Shown here one piece after another: positions 27,670 to 35,129 of a stretch of 52,366 bases of DNA. The notes under the pieces were generated by a model. The model searched no databases. It was not told the DNA's origin and worked only from the letters and a program-made list of their open reading frames with translations. The DNA lies in contig QWQF01000132.1 in the NCBI GenBank assembly GCA_003669125.1, positions 1 to 52,366 on the forward strand, in the 5' to 3' direction. How positions within the stretch are numbered: position 1 is the stretch's first letter; each line of letters begins with the position of its first letter. The position numbers and the translations under genes were made by a program. The stretch is from Planctomycetota bacterium. Lineage in GTDB: Bacteria; Planctomycetota; Planctomycetia; Planctomycetales; Planctomycetaceae.

Positions 27670-28149
27670 ATGTCGGAATTGCTGATCAGTTTGAGTGACC
27701 TGCTTGTCGCTGCCTGGAGTTTGTTGAGGGCCGTGAGCGGCCTGCTGCTGCCGTGGTTTCCGTTGGCGGTCTGGATCGGCTTTTGGCTGTGTGCCGTCAA
27801 CTGGGTCAAGCTGCGCGAGGTGCTGGTCGCCAAAGGTGGCTTGCTGGGCGTGCTGCTGATCGGAGCGGTTTGGGTACTGATTTGGGGCGTTGTCGCTCCG
27901 CCAGAAAGCGGCAGCCATTTCATCCTGGGCCTGACGGTCAGCAACTTTGTCGGCAAGCTGGTCTATGTGACCGCGCTGTTCAGTCTGATGTTTCTCTGCG
28001 GCAGCGTCCAACTTTCCGGCTGCTGCAACCAATGGTGCGAAGTCACGATGCCCGACCCGCACGCTCATGGCGACCACGGCCACGGCGGACATGACGCTCA
28101 CGGTCACTCGGCCAGTCATGTGGTTGACCACGGTCACGCGAGCCACTGA
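27670..28149 (+). CDS. Small membrane protein with histidine-rich C-terminal tail
   Basis: 159 residues from the ATG at 27670. Hydrophobic segments are visible at about 5-28, 33-50, 55-76 and 85-115. The C-terminal tail (about 128-159) is a His/Asp/Gly run (HAHGDHGHGGHDAHGHSASH) that should bind Zn, Ni or Cu ions. Two Cys-containing segments precede it (LSGCCNQWCEV). No family is recognised. It is the second His-rich protein in this window. Confidence 0.7.
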   Translation: MSELLISLSDLLVAAWSLLRAVSGLLLPWFPLAVWIGFWLCAVNWVKLREVLVAKGGLLGVLLIGAVWVLIWGVVAPPESGSHFILGLTVSNFVGKLVYVTALFSLMFLCGSVQLSGCCNQWCEVTMPDPHAHGDHGHGGHDAHGHSASHVVDHGHASH

Positions 28150-28159
28150 CGTAGTCACC

Positions 28160-28221
28160 AGCACGACGCGCCAGCGAGTGGTTTGTTGCCAAACTCCAAC
28201 CACTCGCTGGCGCGTCGTGCT
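28160..28221. repeat. Perfect 24-bp palindrome, AGCACGACGCGC family
   Basis: Arms 28160-28183 and 28198-28221 are perfect reverse complements (AGCACGACGCGCCAGCGAG...), loop 14 bases, followed by AATTT exactly as at 17.7 kb. It lies between the converging His-tail membrane protein and the sugar-binding-like gene. Confidence 0.92.
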
Positions 28222-28226
28222 AATTT

Positions 28227-28631
28227 CTACGAGCGGATTTCGAGCGCGACCGGTCCCCATAATCCGCCCGGCTGATCAGGCGAGCGATCGACTTCAAACG
28301 TGAGTTGTACGACCAGTTCGTTGTGCAGCGCGAGGTGTGGTGTGATTTCAAACTCGGCCGTCGTGTCGTCGGGATTGATTTCTCCCAGACTCTGTCGATT
28401 GATGTTCACCCAAGCTCTGCCACGCACGCCTTGGAACACGATCCAAACCTGCTCGTGAGATTCGAGGTTCGTCGGCTGATTGAACGTTCTGCGGAACTCG
28501 GCGCGGTCGCAACTGCTGCCGTCGAAGATCGCCTGCCAGCTTGCGGGAAGCACGACGCGGCGCGACGGTTCGTCGCGGTCCAGTCGCCGGACTTCCCACG
28601 GGCCTTTCAAAAACATCCGATGAACGGGCAT
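28227..28631 (-). CDS. Glycoside-hydrolase-2-type sugar-binding-domain protein
   Basis: 134 residues from the ATG at 28631; an ATG at 28616 is also possible. The sequence has the jelly-roll pattern of the GH2 N-terminal sugar-binding domain: LKGPWEVRRLD, VVLPASWQAIFDG, AEFRRTFNQPTNL, EQVWIVFQGVRGRAWVNINR, LGEINPDDTTAEFEIT, and a final GGLWGPVALEI strand. No catalytic domain follows, so it is a free-standing binding-fold protein. It begins 62 bp downstream of argG on the same strand, but a functional link to arginine synthesis is not evident. Confidence 0.72.
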   Translation of the reverse strand: MPVHRMFLKGPWEVRRLDRDEPSRRVVLPASWQAIFDGSSCDRAEFRRTFNQPTNLESHEQVWIVFQGVRGRAWVNINRQSLGEINPDDTTAEFEITPHLALHNELVVQLTFEVDRSPDQPGGLWGPVALEIRS

Positions 28632-28693
28632 GATCAGGGACAACCAAACTTCGATCGCGGGAGCGAGGCGGCAACGTTGAGCGGATCGCGATC

Positions 28694-29908
28694 TCAATAA
28701 CTGCGTGGCGTGACTCGGCTCTGCACTCGTCCCGGCAAGCCTTGAATCCGCAAGAACCCTTCGGCGTCGGTTTGGTTGTAGCTGCCGCCGCCCTCCATCG
28801 TGGCGATGCCTTCGTCGTAGAGGCTGTTGGGGCTGCTGCGAGCGGCGGTGATGATGTTGCCTTTGTAGAGCTTCAGCGTCACGTCGCCGGTGACGAAGCG
28901 TTGAGCGTTTTGGTTGAAGGCCAGCAGGGCGTCCATCTTTGCGTGATACCAGAAGCCGTAGTAGACCATCTCGGCGATTTCCGGGGCGAGGCGGTCGCGA
29001 AGGTGCATCAGGTCGCGGTCCATCGTCAGTTGCTCGACGACGCGATGGGCGTGATACAGGATCGTCATGCCCGGAGCCTCGTACACGCCGCGGCTCTTCA
29101 TGCCCACGAAGCGGTTCTCGACCATGTCGATGATGCCGACTCCGTTTCGGCCGCCGATCGTGTTCAGCTCCTTGACCATTTCGAGCGCCGACTTTTTCTG
29201 GCCGTTGAGCGACACGGGCACGCCGGACTCGAAGTGAATCGTAAGCGTCTCCGGTTTGTCGGGAGCGGCCATCGGCGTGACGCACATGCCGAACTCGACC
29301 AGTTCAACGCCGTTGGTCGTCAGCGCTTCGAGCTGGCCCGCTTCGTAGCTGATGTGCAAGCAGTTTTCGTCGGACGAGTACGGCTTCGAGACCGACGCCT
29401 TCACGGGAATGTTCTTCTTCTCGCAATAGTCGATCATCGCGGTGCGGCCGGGGAACGCGGCGCGATATTTTTCGATGCGCCACGGGGCGATGATCTGCAC
29501 CGCCGGGTTGAGCGCTTCGGCCGCGAGTTGGAAGCGGCACTGATCGTTCCCTTTGCCGGTGGCTCCGTGGGCGAATGCTTCGGCCCCGACTTCGCGGCAG
29601 ATTCGGACGCACTCTTTCGCGATCAGCGGCCGGGCGATCGACGTTCCCAGCAAGTACCAGCCTTCGTACTTCGCCTGAAACTGCATGATCGGAAACGCGA
29701 AGTCACGGCACAGCTCTTCCTGCACATCGACGATCTGCGAAGTCTTGGCTCCGCAGTTCTTCGCCTTCTGCAAAATCGCCTGGCGATCCTCGCAGGGTTG
29801 GCCGAGGTCCACGTACACGGCATGGCAGTCGTAACCTTGCTCTTGCAGCCAACAGAGAATCACAGACGTGTCGAGCCCACCCGAATAAGCCAAAACGCAC
29901 GACGGCAT
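28694..29908 (-). CDS. argG: Argininosuccinate synthase
   Basis: 404 residues, normal length. It joins citrulline and aspartate with ATP to form argininosuccinate, the next-to-last step of arginine synthesis. The ATP pyrophosphatase motif AYSGGLDTS is at residues 8-16. The substrate segments ATGKGNDQCRFQ, AFPGRTAMIDY and KSRGVYEAPGMTIL are present. AGGAAGGTG lies about 5 bases before the ATG. Downstream sits the sugar-binding-like gene. Confidence 0.97.
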   Translation of the reverse strand: MPSCVLAYSGGLDTSVILCWLQEQGYDCHAVYVDLGQPCEDRQAILQKAKNCGAKTSQIVDVQEELCRDFAFPIMQFQAKYEGWYLLGTSIARPLIAKECVRICREVGAEAFAHGATGKGNDQCRFQLAAEALNPAVQIIAPWRIEKYRAAFPGRTAMIDYCEKKNIPVKASVSKPYSSDENCLHISYEAGQLEALTTNGVELVEFGMCVTPMAAPDKPETLTIHFESGVPVSLNGQKKSALEMVKELNTIGGRNGVGIIDMVENRFVGMKSRGVYEAPGMTILYHAHRVVEQLTMDRDLMHLRDRLAPEIAEMVYYGFWYHAKMDALLAFNQNAQRFVTGDVTLKLYKGNIITAARSSPNSLYDEGIATMEGGGSYNQTDAEGFLRIQGLPGRVQSRVTPRSY

Positions 29909-29928
29909 GAAGTCACCTTCCTGAGCGA

Positions 29929-29953
29929 AAATCCGAAACTCGAAATCCGAAAC
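29929..29953. repeat. Short tandem direct repeat upstream of argG
   Basis: AAATCCGAAAC occurs twice (29929-29939 and 29943-29953) separated by 3 bases, just upstream of the argG ribosome-binding site. I recognise this unit from other planctomycete intergenic regions. A role is unknown. Confidence 0.5.
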
Positions 29954-29999
29954 GGACGGCGATTCTGGTCAGGCGGAGTTCAGGCGGCAAGCGACCGCC

Positions 30000-30383
30000 T
30001 CAATGATGCAGCAGGTGTGGGCCGTCGGTCTTGTACGCTCCGGTGCCGCTTTGGTCGCGGCGGCCGTGGTACCAGCCGAGCCAGACACGTTTGGTGAAGA
30101 GGCGGCCGTGATAGTCCCAGCCCCAGGTGCCTTCGTGGGCGCAGCGGCCGTCGCCGTGGAACGGGGCTCCGCCGCCGACGTAGCCGCCCGATTCGTGGCA
30201 ACCGTAGGACGGACGTGCCCAGCGCGAGAGGCACTGTGGCCAGCCGGCGCAGGCATGGCGGTCAGAACGCTTGCAGGTGTCGCAGTGATGGTCGCTTGCT
30301 TGGAGCACGGGACAACTTGAAAGGAACATGCTCAACAAGATCAGTCCGATGCGGCGAGCACGAGCGTTGGAGTGAACCATCAT
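30000..30383 (-). CDS. Small exported Cys/His/Trp-rich protein
   Basis: 127 residues. Signal sequence (RRIGLILLSMFLSSCPVLQA; the Cys could make it lipoprotein-like, but the spacing is not a clean lipobox). A compact domain follows with Cys-pair motifs (HHCDTCKRSDRHAC, WPQCLSRW, GCHES) and aromatic Gly-rich repeats (GYVGGGAPFHGDGRC, GTWGWDYHGR). Similar short Cys/Gly-rich exported proteins occur in planctomycetes without assigned function. Disulfide-stabilised or metal-binding are the plausible options. Confidence 0.65.
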   Translation of the reverse strand: MMVHSNARARRIGLILLSMFLSSCPVLQASDHHCDTCKRSDRHACAGWPQCLSRWARPSYGCHESGGYVGGGAPFHGDGRCAHEGTWGWDYHGRLFTKRVWLGWYHGRRDQSGTGAYKTDGPHLLHH

Positions 30384-30424
30384 GGCGTCTCAGTTCAGCC
30401 AGCCTGGAAAAGCTGACCTACGAG

Positions 30425-32644
30425 TTAGGCGAATGGGTTGCGGTTGAACTTCTGGTACGGGAGGCGAGTGCGACGGACTCGATGGTCATCGGCTTCAGTC
30501 CCATCGGGGGGGCGGAAGCCAGCGACACCGAAGAAGGTGACGACGTCGTCCTGATCGACGCCGTCACCGCTGACTCCGTAGCCGCCGACCAGCACGCCGG
30601 AGTCGTACACTGGTGCGCTGCCGGGAAAGAAGATGATGCCGTTTTGGTTGGCGATGTTGGCGGCCTGACGAAAATTGCGGCCGGGATTGAACGAGTCGAA
30701 GCCGAGCACCGATGTGGTCGCCAAAGAGAACACAGACGCGGAGACGGGGCCAGCGAGATTCTCCACCGCACCGGCGGCCATGTTGGGGTTCTTCGACTTG
30801 AGCAAGTCGGTCTTGAAGCCGGGGTCGTTGAGAATCGAGAAGTCGCCCTGCTTGCTGCCATCGACGCCTTGTGGAAACCGCGGTTCGGCCAAGAAGCGGA
30901 ACGTGCGATTGGAGAACGCGGTGCCAAGCGGCACGTCGGACATCCCGTCGTTGTCGTCGTCCACTTGGTCACCGGGGTTGAGGGCCAACTGCGCGGCGTC
31001 GGCGTAGTAGGCCGTGTTGCGAGCTTTCGCGACGGCGACGTCGATCGAAAAGATCGTCGAATCGTGCATGCGATACAGCCCCAGGATTTTGCCGTCCGCG
31101 TCGGCGACAGCCAGCACCATGCGAGTTCGCGCGCCGGGAACCGTTGTCCCGCATGTCGTGTTCGTGACTTTCAGACGAATTGCCGCGCGCGTCGCATTGG
31201 CTGTCTCGATCGCTTGCAGGATAATCGTTTCCGCATCGGAACCGGCGGCGGGTTTCACCAACCAACCTTCTGGGACTTCGACTCCGGGGCGGACGATGAG
31301 ATTGTCGCCCAGCGTCGTCGGATCAAAGTCCGCCCCGGGATCGACGACTTGGTTCGCGCCCGTGTTTGCACCGACTCCCAGTTTCTTCCCGGCGGAGATG
31401 ACTGTCCGCACGCCGGAAACTCCGGCAGTCGGGCCGATGATTTGCAGCGTGATGCCGACCAGATCAATCCGTCCGAACGGCAACACGAACGGCGAAGCGG
31501 CGCGAACAATCAGGTCGGTGCCGGTGATCGTGCCGATTTTGTCCTTCGCGCCGAGTCCTCCAAACGCCGCACCGCCGGCTGCCGCGTAGGCGATGTATTC
31601 CGCCTCCAAAACCTTCGGGGCGTTTGTGCGTTGAGCCTCCGATTGTTTGATGCCGGGGACAAATCCTTGCTCGAACGTCGCGTCGCCGAGTTGCTGCGGG
31701 CCGGCTCCGTCGGCATCGACAGTGCCGGGGAAGAACACACCGATCCCGCCGACCACATCGAAGCCGCGGTACAGCGGAATGCCGCCGGGAAGTGTTGCGA
31801 TGCCGCGCGACTGAGCGTCTGTCATGCGACGCGATGTGAAGCCGTAACTTTCGGGAGCCTCGATGTCGTGGCCCGGTTCGTAGGTCGTGTTGAAGCGGCC
31901 GGGCAGCAGGATGTCGTCGCCGCCGATGATGGTCAGTGACGGATCGGAGGTCTCATGGATTGAGTTCAATCCGGGATGCACAATGCTGTCGCGATTCGTG
32001 TGCTCGATGCCAAACAGATCGACCTGCGGCGCGTGCGCGGTCGCCGGCGGGAAGTGTCCACCGATGCCGACCGGCGCGACGAAGCCGGGGCCGCGCTTGG
32101 TCAGGTCCGACTCGTTGGGATTCGATTGCATCTCGCGCTGCGTGATCGTGGACTGGCTGATATTTCGAATCGTCCGCGAGGTCAGCGGCCCGACAGTCGG
32201 CATGTCACCGGCCGGGTCCGCCAACGTCTCGGGATTGATTCGCGAATCGGCGGTTCCGTTCGCGAAGAACGCGGCGGTGCGAGCCTTCGCGACTGCTCCG
32301 TCGATCGCGAAGATCAGCGTCTCCTCTTCGGCCGGGGCATTGATGATGCCGTCCGCGCTGACCAGGCTGCCGTACGCGAGCAGAACATCCTCTTCGACTC
32401 GCACTCCCAGAATTCGTCCGCCACGATCGACGATGGCGATGATGGCGTCTTCCGAACTGGTCGCGACCGCCGCGCGATTCAGCAGCAACTCGACCTCCGC
32501 GGCGCTGATAGGCGTGACGGCGAGGAGTTGTCGCGGTTCCAGGCATTCGACCGACGGGGTCGGGAGGCCCGCGCCGAGCGCGCGAGAGACTCGGCGACGT
32601 GCAGGTCGCGGGACGCGGCGCAGGAACGAGAACAGCCGAGACAT
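30425..32644 (-). CDS. LEPRxLL exported protein with two GlcG/HbpS-type heme-binding domains
   Basis: 739 residues. The N-terminus (RRRVSRALGAG... then ECLEPRQLLAVTP) matches the LEPRxLL targeting region of planctomycete surface proteins. GlcG/HbpS-type (DUF336) domains appear twice: about 45-130 (AIIAIVDRGGRILGVRVEED, FAIDGAVAKARTAAFFANG) and about 490-600 (MVLAVADADGKILGLYRMHD, IDVAVAKARNTAYYAD). HbpS-type proteins bind heme or small organic ligands. The middle region is Gly/Pro-rich with repeated FVPGIK/GIGVFFPG-like segments. The AAAGGA 10 bases before the ATG supports the start. It is divergent from the porin and cytochrome genes, which makes a heme link attractive but unproved. Confidence 0.78.
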   Translation of the reverse strand: MSRLFSFLRRVPRPARRRVSRALGAGLPTPSVECLEPRQLLAVTPISAAEVELLLNRAAVATSSEDAIIAIVDRGGRILGVRVEEDVLLAYGSLVSADGIINAPAEEETLIFAIDGAVAKARTAAFFANGTADSRINPETLADPAGDMPTVGPLTSRTIRNISQSTITQREMQSNPNESDLTKRGPGFVAPVGIGGHFPPATAHAPQVDLFGIEHTNRDSIVHPGLNSIHETSDPSLTIIGGDDILLPGRFNTTYEPGHDIEAPESYGFTSRRMTDAQSRGIATLPGGIPLYRGFDVVGGIGVFFPGTVDADGAGPQQLGDATFEQGFVPGIKQSEAQRTNAPKVLEAEYIAYAAAGGAAFGGLGAKDKIGTITGTDLIVRAASPFVLPFGRIDLVGITLQIIGPTAGVSGVRTVISAGKKLGVGANTGANQVVDPGADFDPTTLGDNLIVRPGVEVPEGWLVKPAAGSDAETIILQAIETANATRAAIRLKVTNTTCGTTVPGARTRMVLAVADADGKILGLYRMHDSTIFSIDVAVAKARNTAYYADAAQLALNPGDQVDDDNDGMSDVPLGTAFSNRTFRFLAEPRFPQGVDGSKQGDFSILNDPGFKTDLLKSKNPNMAAGAVENLAGPVSASVFSLATTSVLGFDSFNPGRNFRQAANIANQNGIIFFPGSAPVYDSGVLVGGYGVSGDGVDQDDVVTFFGVAGFRPPDGTEADDHRVRRTRLPYQKFNRNPFA

Positions 32645-33044
32645 GAGCGAAAAATCCTTTGGCCCGAAGATTCCTCAGATTGGCAGTTGCTCGCGCAGAT
32701 TATTCGCCCCGGAACCCCGAAGTCACCCGACTTTTGTGCTTTCCACGATCCGCACGAGACCGAGCTTTTCCTTCATCGGGCGTTAGAACCGTGCGCAACG
32801 GATTGATTTGCTTTCGTCGGTAGAACCGATGAAAGCGGAAAAGCCGTGGCTCATCGGTGGGGCGCGGCCGGAGTGTTTTCAGGCAGGGATGCGAGTTGCG
32901 CGAAGCTGGCGCGACGACGTGTCTTCAAGGATGAGGCGCACAGTGCCGCGACATTCGGAGACGTCCGGATTGCCGTTGCCACGAATCGACGCGCGACGTC
33001 GAAGCGTTCGTGTTTGCGCTGAAGTCCTCGTTCGCCGGCGTGGA
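32645..33044. other. 400-bp divergent intergenic region
   Basis: It separates the divergent heme-binding-type and porin genes. The only clear structure is the hairpin at 32811-32835. The porin frame is open from 32808, but the codons before 33045 look non-coding and lack a signal peptide. Confidence 0.55.
32811..32835. repeat. Hairpin in the heme-protein/porin divergent region
   Basis: CTTTCGTCGGT (32811-32821) and ACCGATGAAAG (32825-32835) pair with one G-T around a 3-base loop. No T-tract follows, so it is more likely an operator or a dispersed repeat than a terminator. Confidence 0.6.
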
Positions 33045-35048
33045 ATGCGGCTGCTGTCGGCCTTCGCTTTCGCCACGTTGCTCGCAGGATTGCCGTTGTT
33101 TGCGGAGTCTGCGGCTCGCGATTTGGGCGAGGTCATGCTCACCGGCATCGAATCGAACGAGGAGCGTCCGTTCCTCGAATTCGCGGTCGCGACCGATGAA
33201 GAAGTCGTTGAGGAGTTGGCGGAAGAGGACGTCTTCGAGGGCGAGCCTCTGTCTTCCGGAGACGACGACATTCGGCCGCCTGTCTTGCGACGGCCGTTTG
33301 AGCCGACGTTCCCCGACGCCGATCCGCTGCTCCTGCCGGAACTGCCGCTCGAGCCAGACATGCTCTTCGCGTATCCGGTCGATGCACCGCTCGGCTTCAC
33401 CGGCCGCAGCAGTGTGCTCCCCAGCGAAGGCCAAGAGAGCAGTCACTTCGTTCCGATGGAGGATCGCTGGCGATCCGGGTTCCCCGAATGGGATCGCTAC
33501 GGCAAGAACTATTCGCCAGAGGACGATTACCCATACATGCAGGGGAACATCCTCGACCCGTACAACCAAAATGTGCTGAAGGGGGATTACCCGATCATCG
33601 GCCAGCACACGTTCTTGACGGTCACCGGAACCAGCCTGTCGATCTTCGAACTGCGGCAGGTGCCAACGCCGACATCCCCCTTCGAGAGCACCGGAGGATC
33701 GGGCCAAACGGAATTCTTCGGCGACCCGAATCAGTTTTTCTACGCCAACAATTTCGTTCTGTCGTTCGACCTGCTGCACGGTGACGGTGCCGCGTTCAAG
33801 CCTGCCGACTGGCGCATCAAACTGACACCGATCCTCAACATGAACTATCTGGATGTCGAAGAGTTGGGCATCGTCAACCCGAACGTGAATCACGGTACGA
33901 CACGCTTTCGCGGCGACGGGGCGCTCGAGGAGTGGTTCTTCGAGACCAAGCTGGCCGACACCAGTCCGTACTACGATTTCGTATCGTTACGAGCCGGCTC
34001 GCAGTTTTTCCTGAGCGACTTCCGCGGCTTCATCTTCAGCGACACGAACCGCGCGGTGCGGCTGTTCGGCAACAACAACGCCAATCGCGACCAGTACAAC
34101 GTCGCCTACTTCGACCAGACCGAGAAGCAAACCAACAGCCTGCTCAACACGTTCGACGACCGGAATCAAAACACACTGATCGCCAACTACTACCGGCAGG
34201 ATTTCATTTGGCCTGGCTACACCGCCCAGACCAGCTTCCACTGGAATCACGACGGCCCCAGCCAACAGTTCGACAAAAACGATGTCCTCGTGCGTCCCGA
34301 TCCAGTTGGCGTGTTTCAGCCGCACAAGGTCGATGCGTTCTATTTCGGCTGGGCCGGCGACGGACACATCAATCGGTTCAACGTCAATCATGCGTTCTAC
34401 TGGGTGCTCGGCCGCGACACGCTCAACCCGCTGGCTGGCAAACCGCAGAACATCAACGCGCAGATGGCGGCGTTGGAGTTGTCCTACGATCGCGACTGGG
34501 CACGCTTTCGAGCGTCCGTGTTCTGGTCCTCCGGCGATAACGACATCAACGATGAAGACGCCGAGGGTTTTGATTCGATCTTGGACAATCCGAATTTTGC
34601 CGGCGGCGGCTTCAGTTACTGGCAAAGACAAACGATCGGCTTGTTCGGCGTGAATCTTGTCAACCGGATGAGCCTCGTGCCGGATTTACGGTCGAGCAAA
34701 TTCCAAGGTCAGTCGAACTTCGTGAACCCTGGCCTGTTCCTGCTTAATCTCGGAGTCGATTTCGACATCACGCCGAAACTGCGAATGATCAACAACTGTA
34801 ACTTCCTGTGGTTCGATCAGACCAACGTGCTCGAACAGTACATCTTTCAAGAGCGAGTCCGCCGCCGCATCGGCACGGACCTGAGCACCGGCGTCGAATA
34901 CCGCCCGTTCCTGAACAACAACGTCGTCATCGTTGGCGGCGTTTCCGGTTTGATCCCCGGCGACGGTTTCACTGATCTGTTCAACCGCAACAACAGCCGC
35001 CCCAGCGGTTTCTTCGCCAGCTTTTTGGAACTGGATTTTACCTATTAG
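33045..35048 (+). CDS. Outer-membrane beta-barrel (porin-like) protein
   Basis: 667 residues from the ATG at 33045, which starts a signal peptide (MRLLSAFAFATLLAGLPLFA). An acidic linker (EEVVEELAEEDVFEGEP) and a Pro-rich stretch lead into a long region of alternating amphipathic strands typical of outer-membrane barrels (FVSLRAGSQFFLSDFRGFIF, YTAQTSFHWNHDGPSQ, ARFRASVFWSSGDNDIN). The protein ends FFASFLELDFTY, with the aromatic last residue expected for BAM-inserted barrels. No catalytic motif is seen. It lies 81 bp upstream of the decaheme cytochrome gene on the same strand, the arrangement of porin-cytochrome conduits such as MtrAB (comparison by gene layout, not by sequence). Confidence 0.75.
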   Translation: MRLLSAFAFATLLAGLPLFAESAARDLGEVMLTGIESNEERPFLEFAVATDEEVVEELAEEDVFEGEPLSSGDDDIRPPVLRRPFEPTFPDADPLLLPELPLEPDMLFAYPVDAPLGFTGRSSVLPSEGQESSHFVPMEDRWRSGFPEWDRYGKNYSPEDDYPYMQGNILDPYNQNVLKGDYPIIGQHTFLTVTGTSLSIFELRQVPTPTSPFESTGGSGQTEFFGDPNQFFYANNFVLSFDLLHGDGAAFKPADWRIKLTPILNMNYLDVEELGIVNPNVNHGTTRFRGDGALEEWFFETKLADTSPYYDFVSLRAGSQFFLSDFRGFIFSDTNRAVRLFGNNNANRDQYNVAYFDQTEKQTNSLLNTFDDRNQNTLIANYYRQDFIWPGYTAQTSFHWNHDGPSQQFDKNDVLVRPDPVGVFQPHKVDAFYFGWAGDGHINRFNVNHAFYWVLGRDTLNPLAGKPQNINAQMAALELSYDRDWARFRASVFWSSGDNDINDEDAEGFDSILDNPNFAGGGFSYWQRQTIGLFGVNLVNRMSLVPDLRSSKFQGQSNFVNPGLFLLNLGVDFDITPKLRMINNCNFLWFDQTNVLEQYIFQERVRRRIGTDLSTGVEYRPFLNNNVVIVGGVSGLIPGDGFTDLFNRNNSRPSGFFASFLELDFTY

Positions 35049-35100
35049 TCGCGGAGTCGCTCCGCGATTCCGATTCAATCCGAGTCGCAGAGCGACTCGG
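35049..35100. repeat. Two hairpins between porin and cytochrome genes
   Basis: TCGCGGAG-TCG-CTCCGCGA (35049-35067) and CCGAGTCGC-AGA-GCGACTCGG (35080-35100) are both perfect with 3-base loops. They fill the gap before the cytochrome start at 35130. They lack T-tracts and would be transcribed within the operon. Confidence 0.8.
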
Positions 35101-35129
35101 TGACAAAACGAGACAAGGACGTCTCTGAC

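Noticed and set aside
28742-30097. 451-residue plus-strand frame opposite argG
   Set aside because: argG is unmistakable on the minus strand; the opposing product has no family features.
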